Assembly: GCA_019748055.1 (NCBI GenBank)
Contig: JAIEQC010000049.1
Coordinates: 1-64,000, forward strand
Origin: Caulobacteraceae bacterium
Lineage (GTDB): Bacteria; Pseudomonadota; Alphaproteobacteria; Caulobacterales; Caulobacteraceae
Reading direction: 5' to 3'
DNA: 64,000 nt
Shown here: positions 1 through 10,172 of the stretch, in pieces
Position numbering within the stretch: position 1 is the first letter of the stretch
Layout: each line of letters opens with the position of its first letter
Position numbers and translations under genes: made by a program
Notes under the pieces: generated by a model
Told to the model about the DNA's origin: nothing
The model's input: the letters and a program-made list of their open reading frames with translations, nothing else
The model's database searches: none

Positions 1-150
1 ATAACCGCTGAAAGCATCTAAGCGGGAAACTAACCTCAAAACAAGGCTTCGCTGAGGATCGTGGAAGACTACCACGTCGATAGGCCGGGTGTGGAAGTGC
101 GGCGACGCATGAAGCTTACCGGTACTAATAATCCGATCGGTTTGATCGTT
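1..150 (+). rRNA. rrl: 23S rRNA, 3' end (partial, runs off the left edge)
   Basis: Conserved 23S 3' terminal sequence 'ccgctgaaagcatctaagcgggaaac...cttaccggtactaataatccgatcggtttgatcg'. Confidence 0.95.
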
Positions 151-223
151 TCTCAGCAAAACTCATGAATACTGGTCCGCTTGCCGGACATGACGATGTC
201 TTCTCATTCTGTGCGCCCGGTTG

Positions 224-340
224 ACCCGGTGACTATGTCGGAGGTTCCCCACCCGATCCCATTCCGAACTCGGTCGTTAAGCCCTCCAGAGCCGATGGTA
301 CTTCGTCTTAAGGCGCGGGAGAGTAGGTCGCCGCCGGGTC
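224..340 (+). rRNA. rrf: 5S rRNA
   Basis: 'acccggtgactatgtcggaggttccccacccgatcccattccgaactcggtcgttaag...gagtaggtcgccgccgggtc' with closing terminal helix; follows the 23S end. Confidence 0.93.
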
Positions 341-418
341 TACCAGACGGATAGAGGATTGTGTTTACGGGCCGTCGCCCGCTCTCTCGAACAGCTCTTC
401 CCTTACACTACCGTTTGC

Positions 419-495
<77 letters not shown>

Positions 496-504
496 AGATC
501 TGAA

Positions 505-538
505 AGCCCCGCAGGCCAAGGCCGCGGGGCTTTTTGCT
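505..538 (+). terminator. Rho-independent terminator of the rRNA/tRNA operon
   Basis: agccccgcaggccaaggccgcggggctttttgct hairpin plus T-run. Confidence 0.8.
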
Positions 539-611
539 GTCCGGCAGCGCGCCGGCATCCGTCCTCGCCGAACCGCGTTAAGCTTGGGCGTTCGACCGAG
601 AGGATCGCCCG

Positions 612-1526
612 ATGCGTCATGGCCCGCTGACCCTCCTGACCGCCGCAGCTTTGGTGCTGACGGCGTGTTCTCCGCCGGAGGAGGAGACGCCGGTCGCGCC
701 GGTCGGTCCGTCCGCCACCCAGCCGGCCCCTTCGACCGAGCCGGTCGTCGGCTATGCCTGCGAGAGCGGGCAGACGGTCAATGTTCAGTATATCGACGAG
801 GCCACGGCGCGGATTTCCTACAAGGGCGCGACGGCCGATCTGCGCCTGACGCCGTCGGGCAGCGGCGCGCGCTATTCCGGCGCCGAATGGGAGTGGTGGT
901 CTGCCAGCCGCGACGGGCAGGAGCAGTCGACACTGGGCCGCGTGGGGCCCAACCCCGAGGTGGGCGTCACCATCCTGGAGCGCTGCACCCGGCCCACGGC
1001 GGGCGGATCGGCGCCGGGTCCCCAGCCGACCGGACCGGGACTGCCCGGAGCCGCCCCCGCCGCCGGCGCGCCATGCCGCGGGCCGCAGCTGCAGCTGGCG
1101 GCCGAGGGGTCGGACGCCGGGGCGGGAAATCGTGAAACGATCTTCTCCCTGAGGAACGTCGGAACCCAGGCTTGCACCTTGCAAGGGCACGTCGTGCTGA
1201 CGCTGCAGGATACGCAGGGCAATACGCTGCCCGCCGTGCGGACCGACCGAATTGATGCCGGAGGCGGGCCTTTCTCCGGAACCGCGGCGCCCGTCTCTCT
1301 AGAGCCTCAAGGCAAGGCCTTCTTCAGAATGCGCTGGAACGTCGTGCCGAACGAGGCGGCGGGGCAGCGGACCTGTCCAACTGCGGCGCGCGTCTCGGTG
1401 ACGACGCCCGGCGACACCTCGCCGACGTCGCTGCGCCAGACCTTCACCCCCTGCGGCGGGCGCGTTTCGATCACGCCGCTTCGCGCGACGCAGGCGCCGG
1501 ACATCACGCCGCAGGTCGGGCCCTGA
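612..1526 (+). CDS. Lipoprotein with MliC-like domain followed by DUF4232-like domain
   Basis: Lipobox LVLTAC; 'YACESGQTVNVQYIDEATARISYKG...GARYSGAEWEWWSA' resembles MliC; C-terminal half 'CRGPQLQLAAEGSDAGAGNRETIFSLRNVGTQACTLQGHV' resembles DUF4232. Confidence 0.75.
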   Translation: MRHGPLTLLTAAALVLTACSPPEEETPVAPVGPSATQPAPSTEPVVGYACESGQTVNVQYIDEATARISYKGATADLRLTPSGSGARYSGAEWEWWSASRDGQEQSTLGRVGPNPEVGVTILERCTRPTAGGSAPGPQPTGPGLPGAAPAAGAPCRGPQLQLAAEGSDAGAGNRETIFSLRNVGTQACTLQGHVVLTLQDTQGNTLPAVRTDRIDAGGGPFSGTAAPVSLEPQGKAFFRMRWNVVPNEAAGQRTCPTAARVSVTTPGDTSPTSLRQTFTPCGGRVSITPLRATQAPDITPQVGP

Positions 1527-1578
1527 GGTCGCCGCCGGGGGTTCAAACCGGCGGCGAAAGCGCGTAGCGGATGCCGCC

Positions 1579-2769
1579 ATGACCGCGACCTTTCACGACC
1601 GCATCGCCGCCGAGCTGGCCGACATCGAGGCCCAAGGCCTGACCAAGCCCGAACGCGTCATCCAGTCCCGCCAGGGGCCGGTGATCGAAGTCGGCGGGCG
1701 TCAGGTCCTGAACTTCTGCGCCAACAACTACCTCGGCCTCGCCGGCGACGAGCGCGTCGTGCAGGCGGGCATCAAGGCGCAGGAACAATGGGGCGCGGGC
1801 ACCGCCTCGGTGCGCTTCATCTGCGGCACCCTTGGCATTCACAAGGAACTGGAACGCGCGATCGCCGACTATCTCGGTTTCGAGGACGCCATCCTGTTCG
1901 CCGCTGCCTTCGACGCCAACGGCGGCATCTTCGAGCCCTTGTTCGGGGCCGAGGACGCCATCGTGTCGGACGCCCTGAACCACGCCTCGATCATCGACGG
2001 CGTCCGCCTGTGCAAGGCTAAACGGTACCGGTTCGCGACTTCCGACATGACGGACCTGGAGACGCAGCTGAAGCAGGCCCGGGCCGACGGCGCGCGCGAG
2101 ATCGTCATCGCCACCGACGGCGCCTTCTCCATGGACGGCTATGTGGCGAAGCTGGCTGAGATCCGCGCGCTGGCCGACCGATACGGCGCCCTGATCATGG
2201 TCGACGACTGCCACGTCACCGGTTTCATGGGCGAGCGGGGGCGCGGCTCGTTTTCGCACTGCGGGGTGCAGGTCGACTTCGTCACGGGCACCTTCGGCAA
2301 GGCGCTGGGCGGGGCCATGGGCGGCTTCATTTGCGCGGCCGCGCCGGTCGTGCAGCTGCTGAAGCAGCGGGCGCGGCCGTATCTGTTCTCCAACGCCCTG
2401 AGTCCCGCCGTGTGCGGCTCGTCGCTGGAGGCCATCCGCATCGCGAGCGGGGAGGAGGGCGACGCCCTGCGGACCCAGCTGTTCGCCAACGCGCGCCGCT
2501 TCCGCGCGGCGATGACGGAGGCGGGCTTTGATCTGCTGCCGGGCGAGCACCCGATCATTCCCGTCATGCTGGGCGACGCCAAACTGGCGCAGGACATGGC
2601 GGCGCGCATGCTGGACCTGGGGGTCTACGTCATCGGCTTCAGCTTCCCCGTGGTGCCGCGCGGCCAGGCCCGCATCCGCACCCAGATGTCGGCGGCGCAC
2701 ACCTTCGAACAGATCGATCAGGCGGTCGCGGCGTTCACGACGGCCGGCAAGGAATTGGGAGTTATCTGA
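1579..2769 (+). CDS. kbl: Glycine C-acetyltransferase (2-amino-3-ketobutyrate CoA ligase)
   Basis: Class II aminotransferase-like; 'NFCANNYLGLAGDERV', 'DDCHVTGFMGERGRGS', 'VTGTFGKALGGAMGGF'; next to tdh. Confidence 0.95.
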   Translation: MTATFHDRIAAELADIEAQGLTKPERVIQSRQGPVIEVGGRQVLNFCANNYLGLAGDERVVQAGIKAQEQWGAGTASVRFICGTLGIHKELERAIADYLGFEDAILFAAAFDANGGIFEPLFGAEDAIVSDALNHASIIDGVRLCKAKRYRFATSDMTDLETQLKQARADGAREIVIATDGAFSMDGYVAKLAEIRALADRYGALIMVDDCHVTGFMGERGRGSFSHCGVQVDFVTGTFGKALGGAMGGFICAAAPVVQLLKQRARPYLFSNALSPAVCGSSLEAIRIASGEEGDALRTQLFANARRFRAAMTEAGFDLLPGEHPIIPVMLGDAKLAQDMAARMLDLGVYVIGFSFPVVPRGQARIRTQMSAAHTFEQIDQAVAAFTTAGKELGVI

Positions 2770-3821
2770 TGACCGACACCATGAAGGCCCTGGCCAAGAC
2801 CAAACCGGCCGAGGGCCTGGACCTGATCACCGCGCCGATCCCCCGGCCGGGCGACGAGGACGTGCTGATCAAGGTGCATCGCGCGGCGGTGTGCGGCACC
2901 GACATCCACATCTGGAACTGGGACGAGTGGTCTCAGAAGAACGTACCTGTGCCGATGATCACGGGGCATGAGTTCTCCGGCGAGATCGTCGCCATCGGCA
3001 AGGAGGTCGACCGCCGGCTGAAGGTCGGCCAGCGCGTCTCCGCCGAGGGCCACGTCATCGACCTGAACTCGGAAGCCGCCCGCGCCGGGCACTTCCATCT
3101 GGATCCGGCGACCAAGGGCATCGGCGTGAACCGCCAGGGCGCCTTCGCTGAATACGTCGTGGCCCCGGCCTTCAACGTGATCGAGCTGCCGGACGACGTG
3201 CCCTATGAGATCGGCTCCATCCTCGATCCGTTCGGCAACGCCGTGCACACGGCGCAGCAGTTCGACCTGCTGGGCGAGGACGTGCTGGTCACCGGCGCGG
3301 GGCCGATCGGCATGATGGCCGCCGCCGTGGCGCGGCATGCAGGCGCGCGCACCGTGGTTCTGACCGACATCAACGACTTCCGGCTTGAACTGGCCCAAAA
3401 GGTCGCCCCGGGCGTGCGCACGGTGAACACCACGCGCGAGGATCTGCACGACGTCATGCATGAGCTGGGCATGAAGGTCGGGTTCGACGTGGCGCTGGAG
3501 ATGTCGGGCAGCCCCATCGCCTTCAAACAGTGCGTCGACACCCTGATCATGGGCGGCGGGCTGGCGCTGCTGGGCATTCCGTCGAAGCCGATGGAGACCG
3601 ACTGGGGAGCTATCATCCTTAAGGCTCTGACCATCAAGGGCGTCTATGGACGCGAGATGTTCACGACCTGGCGCAAGATGCTGGGCCTGCTGAAGGCGGG
3701 CCTGGATCTGACCCCGCTCATCACCCACCAGTTCCCCTACGACCAGTACCGCGAGGGCTTCGAGGTCATGAAGGCCGGCAAGTCGGGCAAGGTCGTGCTG
3801 GATTGGTCGAAGGCCGCCTGA
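2769..3821 (+). CDS. tdh: L-threonine 3-dehydrogenase
   Basis: Zn-dependent MDR dehydrogenase 'VHRAAVCGTDIHIWNWDEWSQKNVPVPMITGHEFSGEI'; ATG overlaps the kbl stop. Confidence 0.95.
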   Translation: MTDTMKALAKTKPAEGLDLITAPIPRPGDEDVLIKVHRAAVCGTDIHIWNWDEWSQKNVPVPMITGHEFSGEIVAIGKEVDRRLKVGQRVSAEGHVIDLNSEAARAGHFHLDPATKGIGVNRQGAFAEYVVAPAFNVIELPDDVPYEIGSILDPFGNAVHTAQQFDLLGEDVLVTGAGPIGMMAAAVARHAGARTVVLTDINDFRLELAQKVAPGVRTVNTTREDLHDVMHELGMKVGFDVALEMSGSPIAFKQCVDTLIMGGGLALLGIPSKPMETDWGAIILKALTIKGVYGREMFTTWRKMLGLLKAGLDLTPLITHQFPYDQYREGFEVMKAGKSGKVVLDWSKAA

Positions 3822-3825
3822 GCCT

Positions 3826-4374
3826 TCAGTTCGCGCGCCGCCAATCTTCCGGCGGGGTGAAGTCGGTCGCCCACGCGCCGCGTCGCGCGCGCCGGGCGGC
3901 GGTCTCCTGCGGGACGTAGTCGAGAGAGTAGCGGCGATAGGCCAGGGCCAGGCCGGCCTCGACCTGCGCCGCGCCGACGTCGACGCCTCGCGCCGTGCAG
4001 CGGGCGACGGTGCGGCCGTAGCGGTCGACGTCCAGCGGCGTGCAGCGCACCTCGGCGCTACGGGTCAACCGATCGAGATTCTCGGCTGACAGCCGGCCGC
4101 ACGGCTGGTCGCCGCAGGTCTGGCCGCGCTCGAAGGCGTCGACGCCATGCAGGCGGATGCGCTCGCCCCCGATCCGCAGGCCGTCGCCGTCCACCACGCC
4201 GGCCGATCCGGCAATCACGTTCGTCGCCTCGGCCATGGGGTCGCCCGCCGCGACCGCCGGGGTCTGCGCCATGGGGGCGAGGATAAGGATGCAGGCCACC
4301 GCCGCGCCGCAGGCGACGGCGCCTTCCAGAACGATCGACCGGCGGCGCCGGGGCAGGCGAATGATTCGAGCCAT
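3826..4374 (-). CDS. Thermonuclease (SNase-like) family protein
   Basis: 'VVDGDGLRIGGERIRLHGVDAFERGQTC...DRYGRTVARC' SNase-like core; N-terminal hydrophobic segment. Confidence 0.8.
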   Translation of the reverse strand: MARIIRLPRRRRSIVLEGAVACGAAVACILILAPMAQTPAVAAGDPMAEATNVIAGSAGVVDGDGLRIGGERIRLHGVDAFERGQTCGDQPCGRLSAENLDRLTRSAEVRCTPLDVDRYGRTVARCTARGVDVGAAQVEAGLALAYRRYSLDYVPQETAARRARRGAWATDFTPPEDWRRAN

Positions 4375-4422
4375 CCGCCGACGGTGACGCCGGCGGGCTT
4401 TCCGGTCGGTTAGCGGTCGTCC

Positions 4423-5235
4423 TTAGCGCGTGACTGCCAGCTTCGCGCGCGAGGAGGCGGCGACCAGCGGGCCGGCGTCGGCCGACAAGGTCTGTGGCCG
4501 CTTCGCCGTCGGAAAGGCGGCGGCCAGCAGCTGCAGCGCCTGATCGATGGCCGCCAGCGCCTGCGGCTGCTCGCGGCCCAGCAGGACGGCGTGCTCGTCG
4601 CGCATGGCCCTGGCGGTCACGTAGAAGCCGTAGCCGTCCAGATAGGGCTCATAGGCGTCGGACCCCTTGGCCGTGCCGTACTGCATCGCCGCCCGGTCGA
4701 TCTGGTCGGCGATGACGCCCGCCAGCACCGCCGAACTCGCGGCCCCGCCGGGGGCCTTGGCCGCAGCCTGGTCGAGCGTGGTCAGGATGCCGTCGGCGCG
4801 GATCTTCAGCGCGGCGGGGTCCGCGCCCTCGAACGTGGCCGTGGAGGCCGCCATCAGCTGGGCGTCGAACGGCGCGACGCCCAACGTCTGGAAGGTCGGC
4901 GCCATGTCGATCAGGATCTCGCTGACCGGGTGGGCGAACATCTCGCCCGCGGCCTGACGTTCTCCGGCCTCGGCGGCGGCCGCGGCGGCGCGGATGTGGG
5001 CCTCGACCACGGCCAGCGCCGACAGATAGACGGTCGGATCGGTCGCGGCGGCCGCGACGTCCACGCCGCCTTCGCCGGATTCCCCGCCTTCGCCCTCTCC
5101 GCCCTCGCCGGGACCCGCGCCCATCTGGCGGGCCTGCGGCTGGTCGGCGGACTTGTCGGCGTCGGCGGGCTGGCCGCAACCGGAGATCAGGGCGGCGCCC
5201 AGGCCCAGGGCGGTCCAGCGCTTCAGGGTCGACAT
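4423..5235 (-). CDS. Putative lipoprotein, function unknown
   Basis: MSTLKRWTALGLGAALISGCGQ lipobox; the ORF-track entry 4423..6348 is over-extended upstream. Confidence 0.75.
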   Translation of the reverse strand: MSTLKRWTALGLGAALISGCGQPADADKSADQPQARQMGAGPGEGGEGEGGESGEGGVDVAAAATDPTVYLSALAVVEAHIRAAAAAAEAGERQAAGEMFAHPVSEILIDMAPTFQTLGVAPFDAQLMAASTATFEGADPAALKIRADGILTTLDQAAAKAPGGAASSAVLAGVIADQIDRAAMQYGTAKGSDAYEPYLDGYGFYVTARAMRDEHAVLLGREQPQALAAIDQALQLLAAAFPTAKRPQTLSADAGPLVAASSRAKLAVTR

Positions 5236-5316
5236 CGGAAATCCTCGCTGCGAAGTGTGCGGCTGGTCTATAGGGCGGGACATGCGCTTGCAACTTGATC
5301 GCAACTGGAGCGGACG

Positions 5317-5988
5317 ATGCGCCTGATCGCCGGCGGCGTGCTGGACGCCGAGACGCTGGCCTGGGTCCGTGCCCAGATCGACGCCCTGTCCTGGCGCGAC
5401 GGGGCGACGACCGCCGGCCCGGCCGCGCGCGGGGTCAAGCGCAACGAACAGGCCGACCTGTCGACCCGCGCGGGGCAGGGGCTGGAGACCCTGCTGCGCG
5501 AGCGTATCCTGACCCATCCGGTGATCGCCTCGGCGGCCCGGCCCATGAAGCTCAGCCGCCTGTTGATCAGCCGCACCTCGGTCGGCGGCGGCTACGGCGA
5601 CCACGTCGACAACGCCCTGATGGGGCCCGACGGCGCGCGCCTGCGCAGCGACCTCAGCTTTACCCTGTTCCTGTCGGAGCCCGACTCTTACGACGGCGGC
5701 GGCCTGACCATTGAGGACGCGCTGGAGGACCGCACCGTGCGCCTGCCCGCCGGCGACCTGATCCTGTATCCCTCCGGCGCGCCGCATCGGGTCGAACCGG
5801 TCACAACGGGCACGCGACTGGTCTGCGTCGGCTGGATCCAGAGCCACGTCCGCGACGCCTCGGCGCGCGAGGTGCTGTGGGATCTTGAACGCGTGCGCGC
5901 CGCGTGGCCGTACGATGCCGACCCGACGGCGCGCCTGACGCTGGACAAGGCGATCGGCGCCCTGCTGCGCCGCTGGGCGGAGACCTAG
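5317..5988 (+). CDS. Fe(II)/2-oxoglutarate PKHD-type hydroxylase (PiuC/YbiX-like)
   Basis: 'SWRDGATTAGPAARGVKRNEQADLS', 'YGDHVDNALMG', 'DGGGLTIED', 'GDLILYPSGAPHRVEPVTTGTRLVCVGWIQS'. Confidence 0.9.
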   Translation: MRLIAGGVLDAETLAWVRAQIDALSWRDGATTAGPAARGVKRNEQADLSTRAGQGLETLLRERILTHPVIASAARPMKLSRLLISRTSVGGGYGDHVDNALMGPDGARLRSDLSFTLFLSEPDSYDGGGLTIEDALEDRTVRLPAGDLILYPSGAPHRVEPVTTGTRLVCVGWIQSHVRDASAREVLWDLERVRAAWPYDADPTARLTLDKAIGALLRRWAET

Positions 5989-7004
5989 GCGGAAAGCATC
6001 CGGATCAGCTTCGTCTCGAACGCCTTGGCGTCGGGCCCCGGCAACAGTTCCGGCAAGCGGCCCGCCTCGAACGCCTCGAACACCTTGGGATGCACATATG
6101 ACGAGCGGCAGACCGTCGGCGTGTTGCCCAGCAGGCCGGACACCGCCTTCACGCAGGTGGTGATCTTGCGCTTTGCGTCCGTGGCGCTGGTCGGAGGCTC
6201 CATCTCGCGCAGGGCCCGCGCGGCCGAGACCGTGCCGGCCCAGGTGCGGAAGTCCTTGGCGGAGAAGTCCTCGCCCATCGCCTCGCGGACATAGGCGTTC
6301 ACGTCGTCGGACGTCAGCGGGCAGAGCGTTCCGTCCTCGGCCCGCCACTTGAACAGCTGCTGCCCCGGCAGCTCGCGCACGGCCCGGATCACGGTCGCCA
6401 GGCGGCGGTCGCGCACGCGCACCTCATGGTCCACGCCGCTCTTGCCGCGAAAGGCGAAAGTCAGGGCCGTGGCCCCCGCCTCGACGTGCCGCTTGTGCAG
6501 GGTCGTCAGGCCATAGGAGCGGTTCTGCTTGGCGTACTGGGCGTTGCCGACCCGGATGAGGGTGATCTCCAGCAGCCGCACCGCCGTCGCCGTCACCTTC
6601 TCCCGGCACATGCCGCGCCGCGCGAGGTCGGCCTCCACCCGATCGCGAAGCCGGGGCAGGGCGCGGGCGAAGGCCGGCAGTCGGTCGAACTTGTTTCCCG
6701 AGGCGTGGGCCGTCCAGTCGGCGTGATAGCGGTACTGCTTGCGCCCCTTCACGTCGCGCCCGGTGGCCTGGATGTGGCCGGTGGCGCGTGGACAGATCCA
6801 GACGTCGGTCCAGGCCGGGGGGATCGCCAGCGCCCGGATGCGGGCCAGCGTCGCCGCGTCGGTCACCTTGCGCCCCTTCGTGTCCAGGTAGGTGAAGCCC
6901 GTGCCGGACTTTCGCCGCGTCAGACCCACATTGTCGTCGCTGCACCACGTCAGCCCCGGCGGGGCCTTCAGGGCCTGGGCGAAGTTGGCCGAACCGTCGG
7001 GCAA
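5985..7004 (-). CDS. DNA topoisomerase IB
   Basis: 'GFTYLDTKGRKVTDAATLARIRALAIPPAWTDVWICPRATGHIQATGRDVKGRKQYRYH' and 'KDFRTWAGTVSA'; start uncertain (in-frame TTG 7004 or CTG 7019; the ATG at 7214 would overlap rlmJ). Confidence 0.88.
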   Translation of the reverse strand: MPDGSANFAQALKAPPGLTWCSDDNVGLTRRKSGTGFTYLDTKGRKVTDAATLARIRALAIPPAWTDVWICPRATGHIQATGRDVKGRKQYRYHADWTAHASGNKFDRLPAFARALPRLRDRVEADLARRGMCREKVTATAVRLLEITLIRVGNAQYAKQNRSYGLTTLHKRHVEAGATALTFAFRGKSGVDHEVRVRDRRLATVIRAVRELPGQQLFKWRAEDGTLCPLTSDDVNAYVREAMGEDFSAKDFRTWAGTVSAARALREMEPPTSATDAKRKITTCVKAVSGLLGNTPTVCRSSYVHPKVFEAFEAGRLPELLPGPDAKAFETKLIRMLSA

Positions 7005-7094
7005 AAGGGTCGTCTCCAGTGGGGACTCGGCAACGGCGCGCGGGGCCGCGCGGTTCCGGCTTGACCCCTGCGCCCCGCCTGCGACACGTCGCCC

Positions 7095-7913
7095 ATGAAC
7101 TATCGCCACAGCTTCCACGCCGGGAACTTCGCCGACGTCGTCAAGCACGCCCTGCTGCTGCGCCTGCTGGAGCTGCGGCGCGCGGGGGGGGCGGTGACGG
7201 TGATCGACACCCACGCGGGCGCGGGGCTCTACGACCTGTCCGGCGACGCGGCGCGTTCGAAGGAAGCGGAGGCCGGCATCGCCCGCCTGATGGCCGCCGA
7301 CGCCCTGCCGCCCGCCGTCGCGGCGCTGGCCGGGCGGGTGCGGGCGCTGAACCGCGACGGTGGCGCGCGCCTGTATCCGGGGTCGCCCCGACTGGTCGTC
7401 GACGGCATGGGACCGGACGACCGTTACGTCGGCTTCGAGATGAACCCGCCGGTGCAGGGCCTGCTGCGGGCCGCGCTGGCCGGGGCGCCCGGCGCCCGAG
7501 CGCTGGGCGGCGACGGCTACGATCAGGTGCTGGAGGCGGCGGAGGCCGCGCCCGGCGCCGTCGTCTTGATCGACCCGCCCTTCGAGCGGCCGGACGACTA
7601 TCTGCGCGCCGCCGACCTGGCCGCGGCCGTTATGAAGGCCGATCCGTCGGCCACGGTCGCGGTCTGGACCCCGCTGAAGGATCTGGAGACCTTCGACGGC
7701 TTCCTGCGTCGGCTCGCCTCGGCCGGAGCGCCGACGCCGCTGGTGGCGGAGGCGCGCCTGCGGCCGCTGACCAACCCGATGAAGATGAACGGTTGCGCCA
7801 TGGTGTTCCTCAATCCGCCCGACGGGATCGAGGCGGCGGCGCGGGAGGTCTGCGGCTGGGTGGCCGGGGCGCTGGGCGATCCCGGCGCGCGGGCGGAGGT
7901 CTGGCGCGCCTAG
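7095..7913 (+). CDS. rlmJ: 23S rRNA (adenine(2030)-N6)-methyltransferase RlmJ
   Basis: '[25 protein letters not shown]', 'DTHAGAGLYDL', 'VVLIDPPFE'. Confidence 0.93.
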   Translation: MNYRHSFHAGNFADVVKHALLLRLLELRRAGGAVTVIDTHAGAGLYDLSGDAARSKEAEAGIARLMAADALPPAVAALAGRVRALNRDGGARLYPGSPRLVVDGMGPDDRYVGFEMNPPVQGLLRAALAGAPGARALGGDGYDQVLEAAEAAPGAVVLIDPPFERPDDYLRAADLAAAVMKADPSATVAVWTPLKDLETFDGFLRRLASAGAPTPLVAEARLRPLTNPMKMNGCAMVFLNPPDGIEAAAREVCGWVAGALGDPGARAEVWRA

Positions 7914-8209
7914 GCCTCGATGACCTCGCCGGGCTCATAGAGGTTCGGCTCGAACGTCGCGATCGCCATGATCGGGTCCATCGCCGCGACGACGGTCGGA
8001 TGACGCGTCATCGCCTTCCAGTCCTCGCGAGACCGCCAGACGGCGTGGTTGGCGACGACCTTGCCGTTCACGCCGCGATGCAGGGCGGCGGAAACGAACC
8101 CCTCCAGCTCGCGCTGGGCCCAGGCCAGGGCGGTGACCAGCTCCATCAGCTCGTCCTGACGCTCCGGCGCGCACTTGAAGACGTTGATCAGGACCACGGG
8201 CTCGCTCAT
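7910..8209 (-). CDS. Antibiotic biosynthesis monooxygenase (ABM)-family protein
   Basis: 'VVLINVFKCAPERQDELMELVTALAWAQRELEGFVSAALHRGVNGKVVANHAVWRSREDWKAM'. Confidence 0.75.
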   Translation of the reverse strand: MSEPVVLINVFKCAPERQDELMELVTALAWAQRELEGFVSAALHRGVNGKVVANHAVWRSREDWKAMTRHPTVVAAMDPIMAIATFEPNLYEPGEVIEA

Positions 8210-8256
8210 GGACGCGCCGTATAGCGCGCGGGGGACGCGGCTCCTACCTTGGCTTC

Positions 8257-8943
8257 ATGACGAAGATCGCCATCCTGAAGACCGGCGCCCCGCCGCCCGC
8301 CTTGGCCGGGGCGCACGGCGATTATCCGGCCATGTTCGGGGCCGTGCTGGGCGAGGGCCTGACGACCTTCGACGTCCAGGCGGGCGAGCTGCCCGACCCG
8401 GCCGCTTTCGACGGCGCCGTCATCACGGGCTCCTCCGCCGGAGTCTATGAGGATCACGTCTGGTTGCCGCCCCTGCTCGACTGGATCCGCGCGGCCAGGG
8501 GCCGGACCCGGCTGGTCGGCGTCTGCTTCGGCCATCAGGCCATGGCCCAGGCGCTGGGCGGCGAGGTGCGCAAGTCCGAGAGGGGCTGGGGCGTCGGCCT
8601 GCACCGCTACGACGTCTTGTCCGAAGAGCTGTGGATGGTCCCGCCGCACCGCAGCGTCGCCGTGCCCGCCTCGCATCAGGATCAGGTCCAGACCCTGCCG
8701 CCCGGCGCGCGGGTGACGATGGCCAGCGCCTTCAGCCCCTTCGGCGGGCTGGCGTGGGGCGACGACGCGATCAGCATGCAGTTCCACCCGGAGTTCACGC
8801 CCGCCTATGCCGCCGACCTGGTCGAAAGCCGCCGCGGCCGCATCGACCCGCCGGTGGTCGACCGCGCGCTGGAGACTCTGTCGCTGCCAAACGACCGCGA
8901 CGTGGTGGGGGCGTGGATGCGGAGGTTCCTCAAGATCGACTGA
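8257..8943 (+). CDS. Class I glutamine amidotransferase-like protein
   Basis: 'DGAVITGSSAGVYED', 'LVGVCFGHQAMAQALGGEV', 'QFHPEFTPAYAADLV'. Confidence 0.85.
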   Translation: MTKIAILKTGAPPPALAGAHGDYPAMFGAVLGEGLTTFDVQAGELPDPAAFDGAVITGSSAGVYEDHVWLPPLLDWIRAARGRTRLVGVCFGHQAMAQALGGEVRKSERGWGVGLHRYDVLSEELWMVPPHRSVAVPASHQDQVQTLPPGARVTMASAFSPFGGLAWGDDAISMQFHPEFTPAYAADLVESRRGRIDPPVVDRALETLSLPNDRDVVGAWMRRFLKID

Positions 8944-9009
8944 TCCCGTCAGTTTCGGTCCGACCGATCATCGGCGAGAGTGCCTGACGTCAGTTCGGAA
9001 AGGGATCCC

Positions 9010-9213
9010 ATGACAATCACTTTGAAGGCTCGCGACATGGCGCTGAGCGTTTTGCTGATCATCACCGGAATCGTGGTCGGACTCGCGGTCGCGGCGCCGC
9101 CGTCGAAGGCCCAGAACGTCTCGGGTCAGGCCAGCTACCTCGAGGCATCCGGGCGGTGGTGGTACTGCGCAGGGCGGGATTGCGTGCCGGTGCGCTTCAA
9201 TGCCTATTCCTGA
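9010..9213 (+). CDS. Small secreted or membrane hypothetical protein
   Basis: 67 aa ORF with N-terminal hydrophobic segment 'MALSVLLIITGIVVGLAVAAP' and two Cys near the C-terminus. Confidence 0.5.
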   Translation: MTITLKARDMALSVLLIITGIVVGLAVAAPPSKAQNVSGQASYLEASGRWWYCAGRDCVPVRFNAYS

Positions 9214-10071
9214 TTAGGGCCACTTCACCACGGGCGGCATCGAACTCAGGATCGACTCCACGTTGCCGCCGGTCTTCAGGCCGAAGGTCGTGCCGCGGTC
9301 GTAGAGCAGGTTGAACTCCACATAGCGGCCGCGCCGGACCAGCTGCTCCTCGCGCTCGGCCTCGGTCCAGGGCTCGTGCATGCGACCGCGCACGATGGCG
9401 GAATAGGTGTCGAGGAAGGCCATGCCGACGTCGCGGGTGAAGGCGAAATCCTTCTCGAAGTCGCCGGAGTTGTGGTGGTCATAGAAGATGCCGCCGATGC
9501 CGCGCATCTCGTTGCGGTGCGGCAGGAAGAAGTACTCGTCGCACCACGCCTTGTATTTTGGATACCAGCTGGGGTCGTGGGCGTCGCAGGGCGCGCGCAT
9601 GCCGGCGTGGAAGGCGATCGTGTCCGGCGCCTCCTGCGTCCGCTCGACGTCCAGCACCGGCGTAAGGTCCGCCCCGCCGCCGAACCAGCTTTTCGTCGTG
9701 GAGATGAAGCGGGTGTTCATATGGACGGCCGGCACCTTCGGGCTGACGGGGTGGATGATCAGACTGATCCCCGTGGCGAAGAAGCGCGGATCTTCTTCCG
9801 CTCCCGGCACCGACTTGGCGTAGTCGGCGGGGAAGGTCCCATGGACCGTCGAGACGTGGACGCCGGCCTTTTCGAACAGCCGGCCATGCAGCATGCCCAT
9901 CACGCCGCCCCCGCCCTCGGGCCGCCCCCAGGCTGTGCGGACGAATCGCGACGGATCGCCGGGAAACAGGTCCTCGGGCGCCTCGTCCTCCAGCGCCTCC
10001 AGCCCGGCGTGAATGCGGTCGCGCAGTTCCTCGAACCAGGCCCTTGCGCGGTCTTTGCGATCGTCCAGCAT
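9214..10071 (-). CDS. hemF: Oxygen-dependent coproporphyrinogen-III oxidase
   Basis: '[29 protein letters not shown]', '[13 protein letters not shown]', '[21 protein letters not shown]'. Confidence 0.95.
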   Translation of the reverse strand: MLDDRKDRARAWFEELRDRIHAGLEALEDEAPEDLFPGDPSRFVRTAWGRPEGGGGVMGMLHGRLFEKAGVHVSTVHGTFPADYAKSVPGAEEDPRFFATGISLIIHPVSPKVPAVHMNTRFISTTKSWFGGGADLTPVLDVERTQEAPDTIAFHAGMRAPCDAHDPSWYPKYKAWCDEYFFLPHRNEMRGIGGIFYDHHNSGDFEKDFAFTRDVGMAFLDTYSAIVRGRMHEPWTEAEREEQLVRRGRYVEFNLLYDRGTTFGLKTGGNVESILSSMPPVVKWP

Positions 10072-10172
10072 GGCCCTGATTAAGCACGGCGGTGGGACCT
10101 TGTAACCCCAAGCGGCGCCTTTCGCGGCGCGCGGCGCTCTGCCACCATCGGGGCAGCTAGGGGAGATCGCTC

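Noticed and set aside
1543-2700. Long minus-strand ORF antisense to kbl, and many similar long antisense ORFs (e.g. 2718..3728, 10206..11432, 12437..13354, 26936..28714, 51771..52973, 54001..55572, 59733..61976)
   Set aside because: High-GC genomes give long spurious ORFs opposite real genes; translations are R/A/G/H/D-rich with no recognisable domains, while the opposite strand encodes clear conserved proteins.
5236-6348. N-terminal extension of ORF 4423..6348
   Set aside because: The extension overlaps the PKHD hydroxylase and topoisomerase genes; a lipoprotein signal peptide starts cleanly at 5235.
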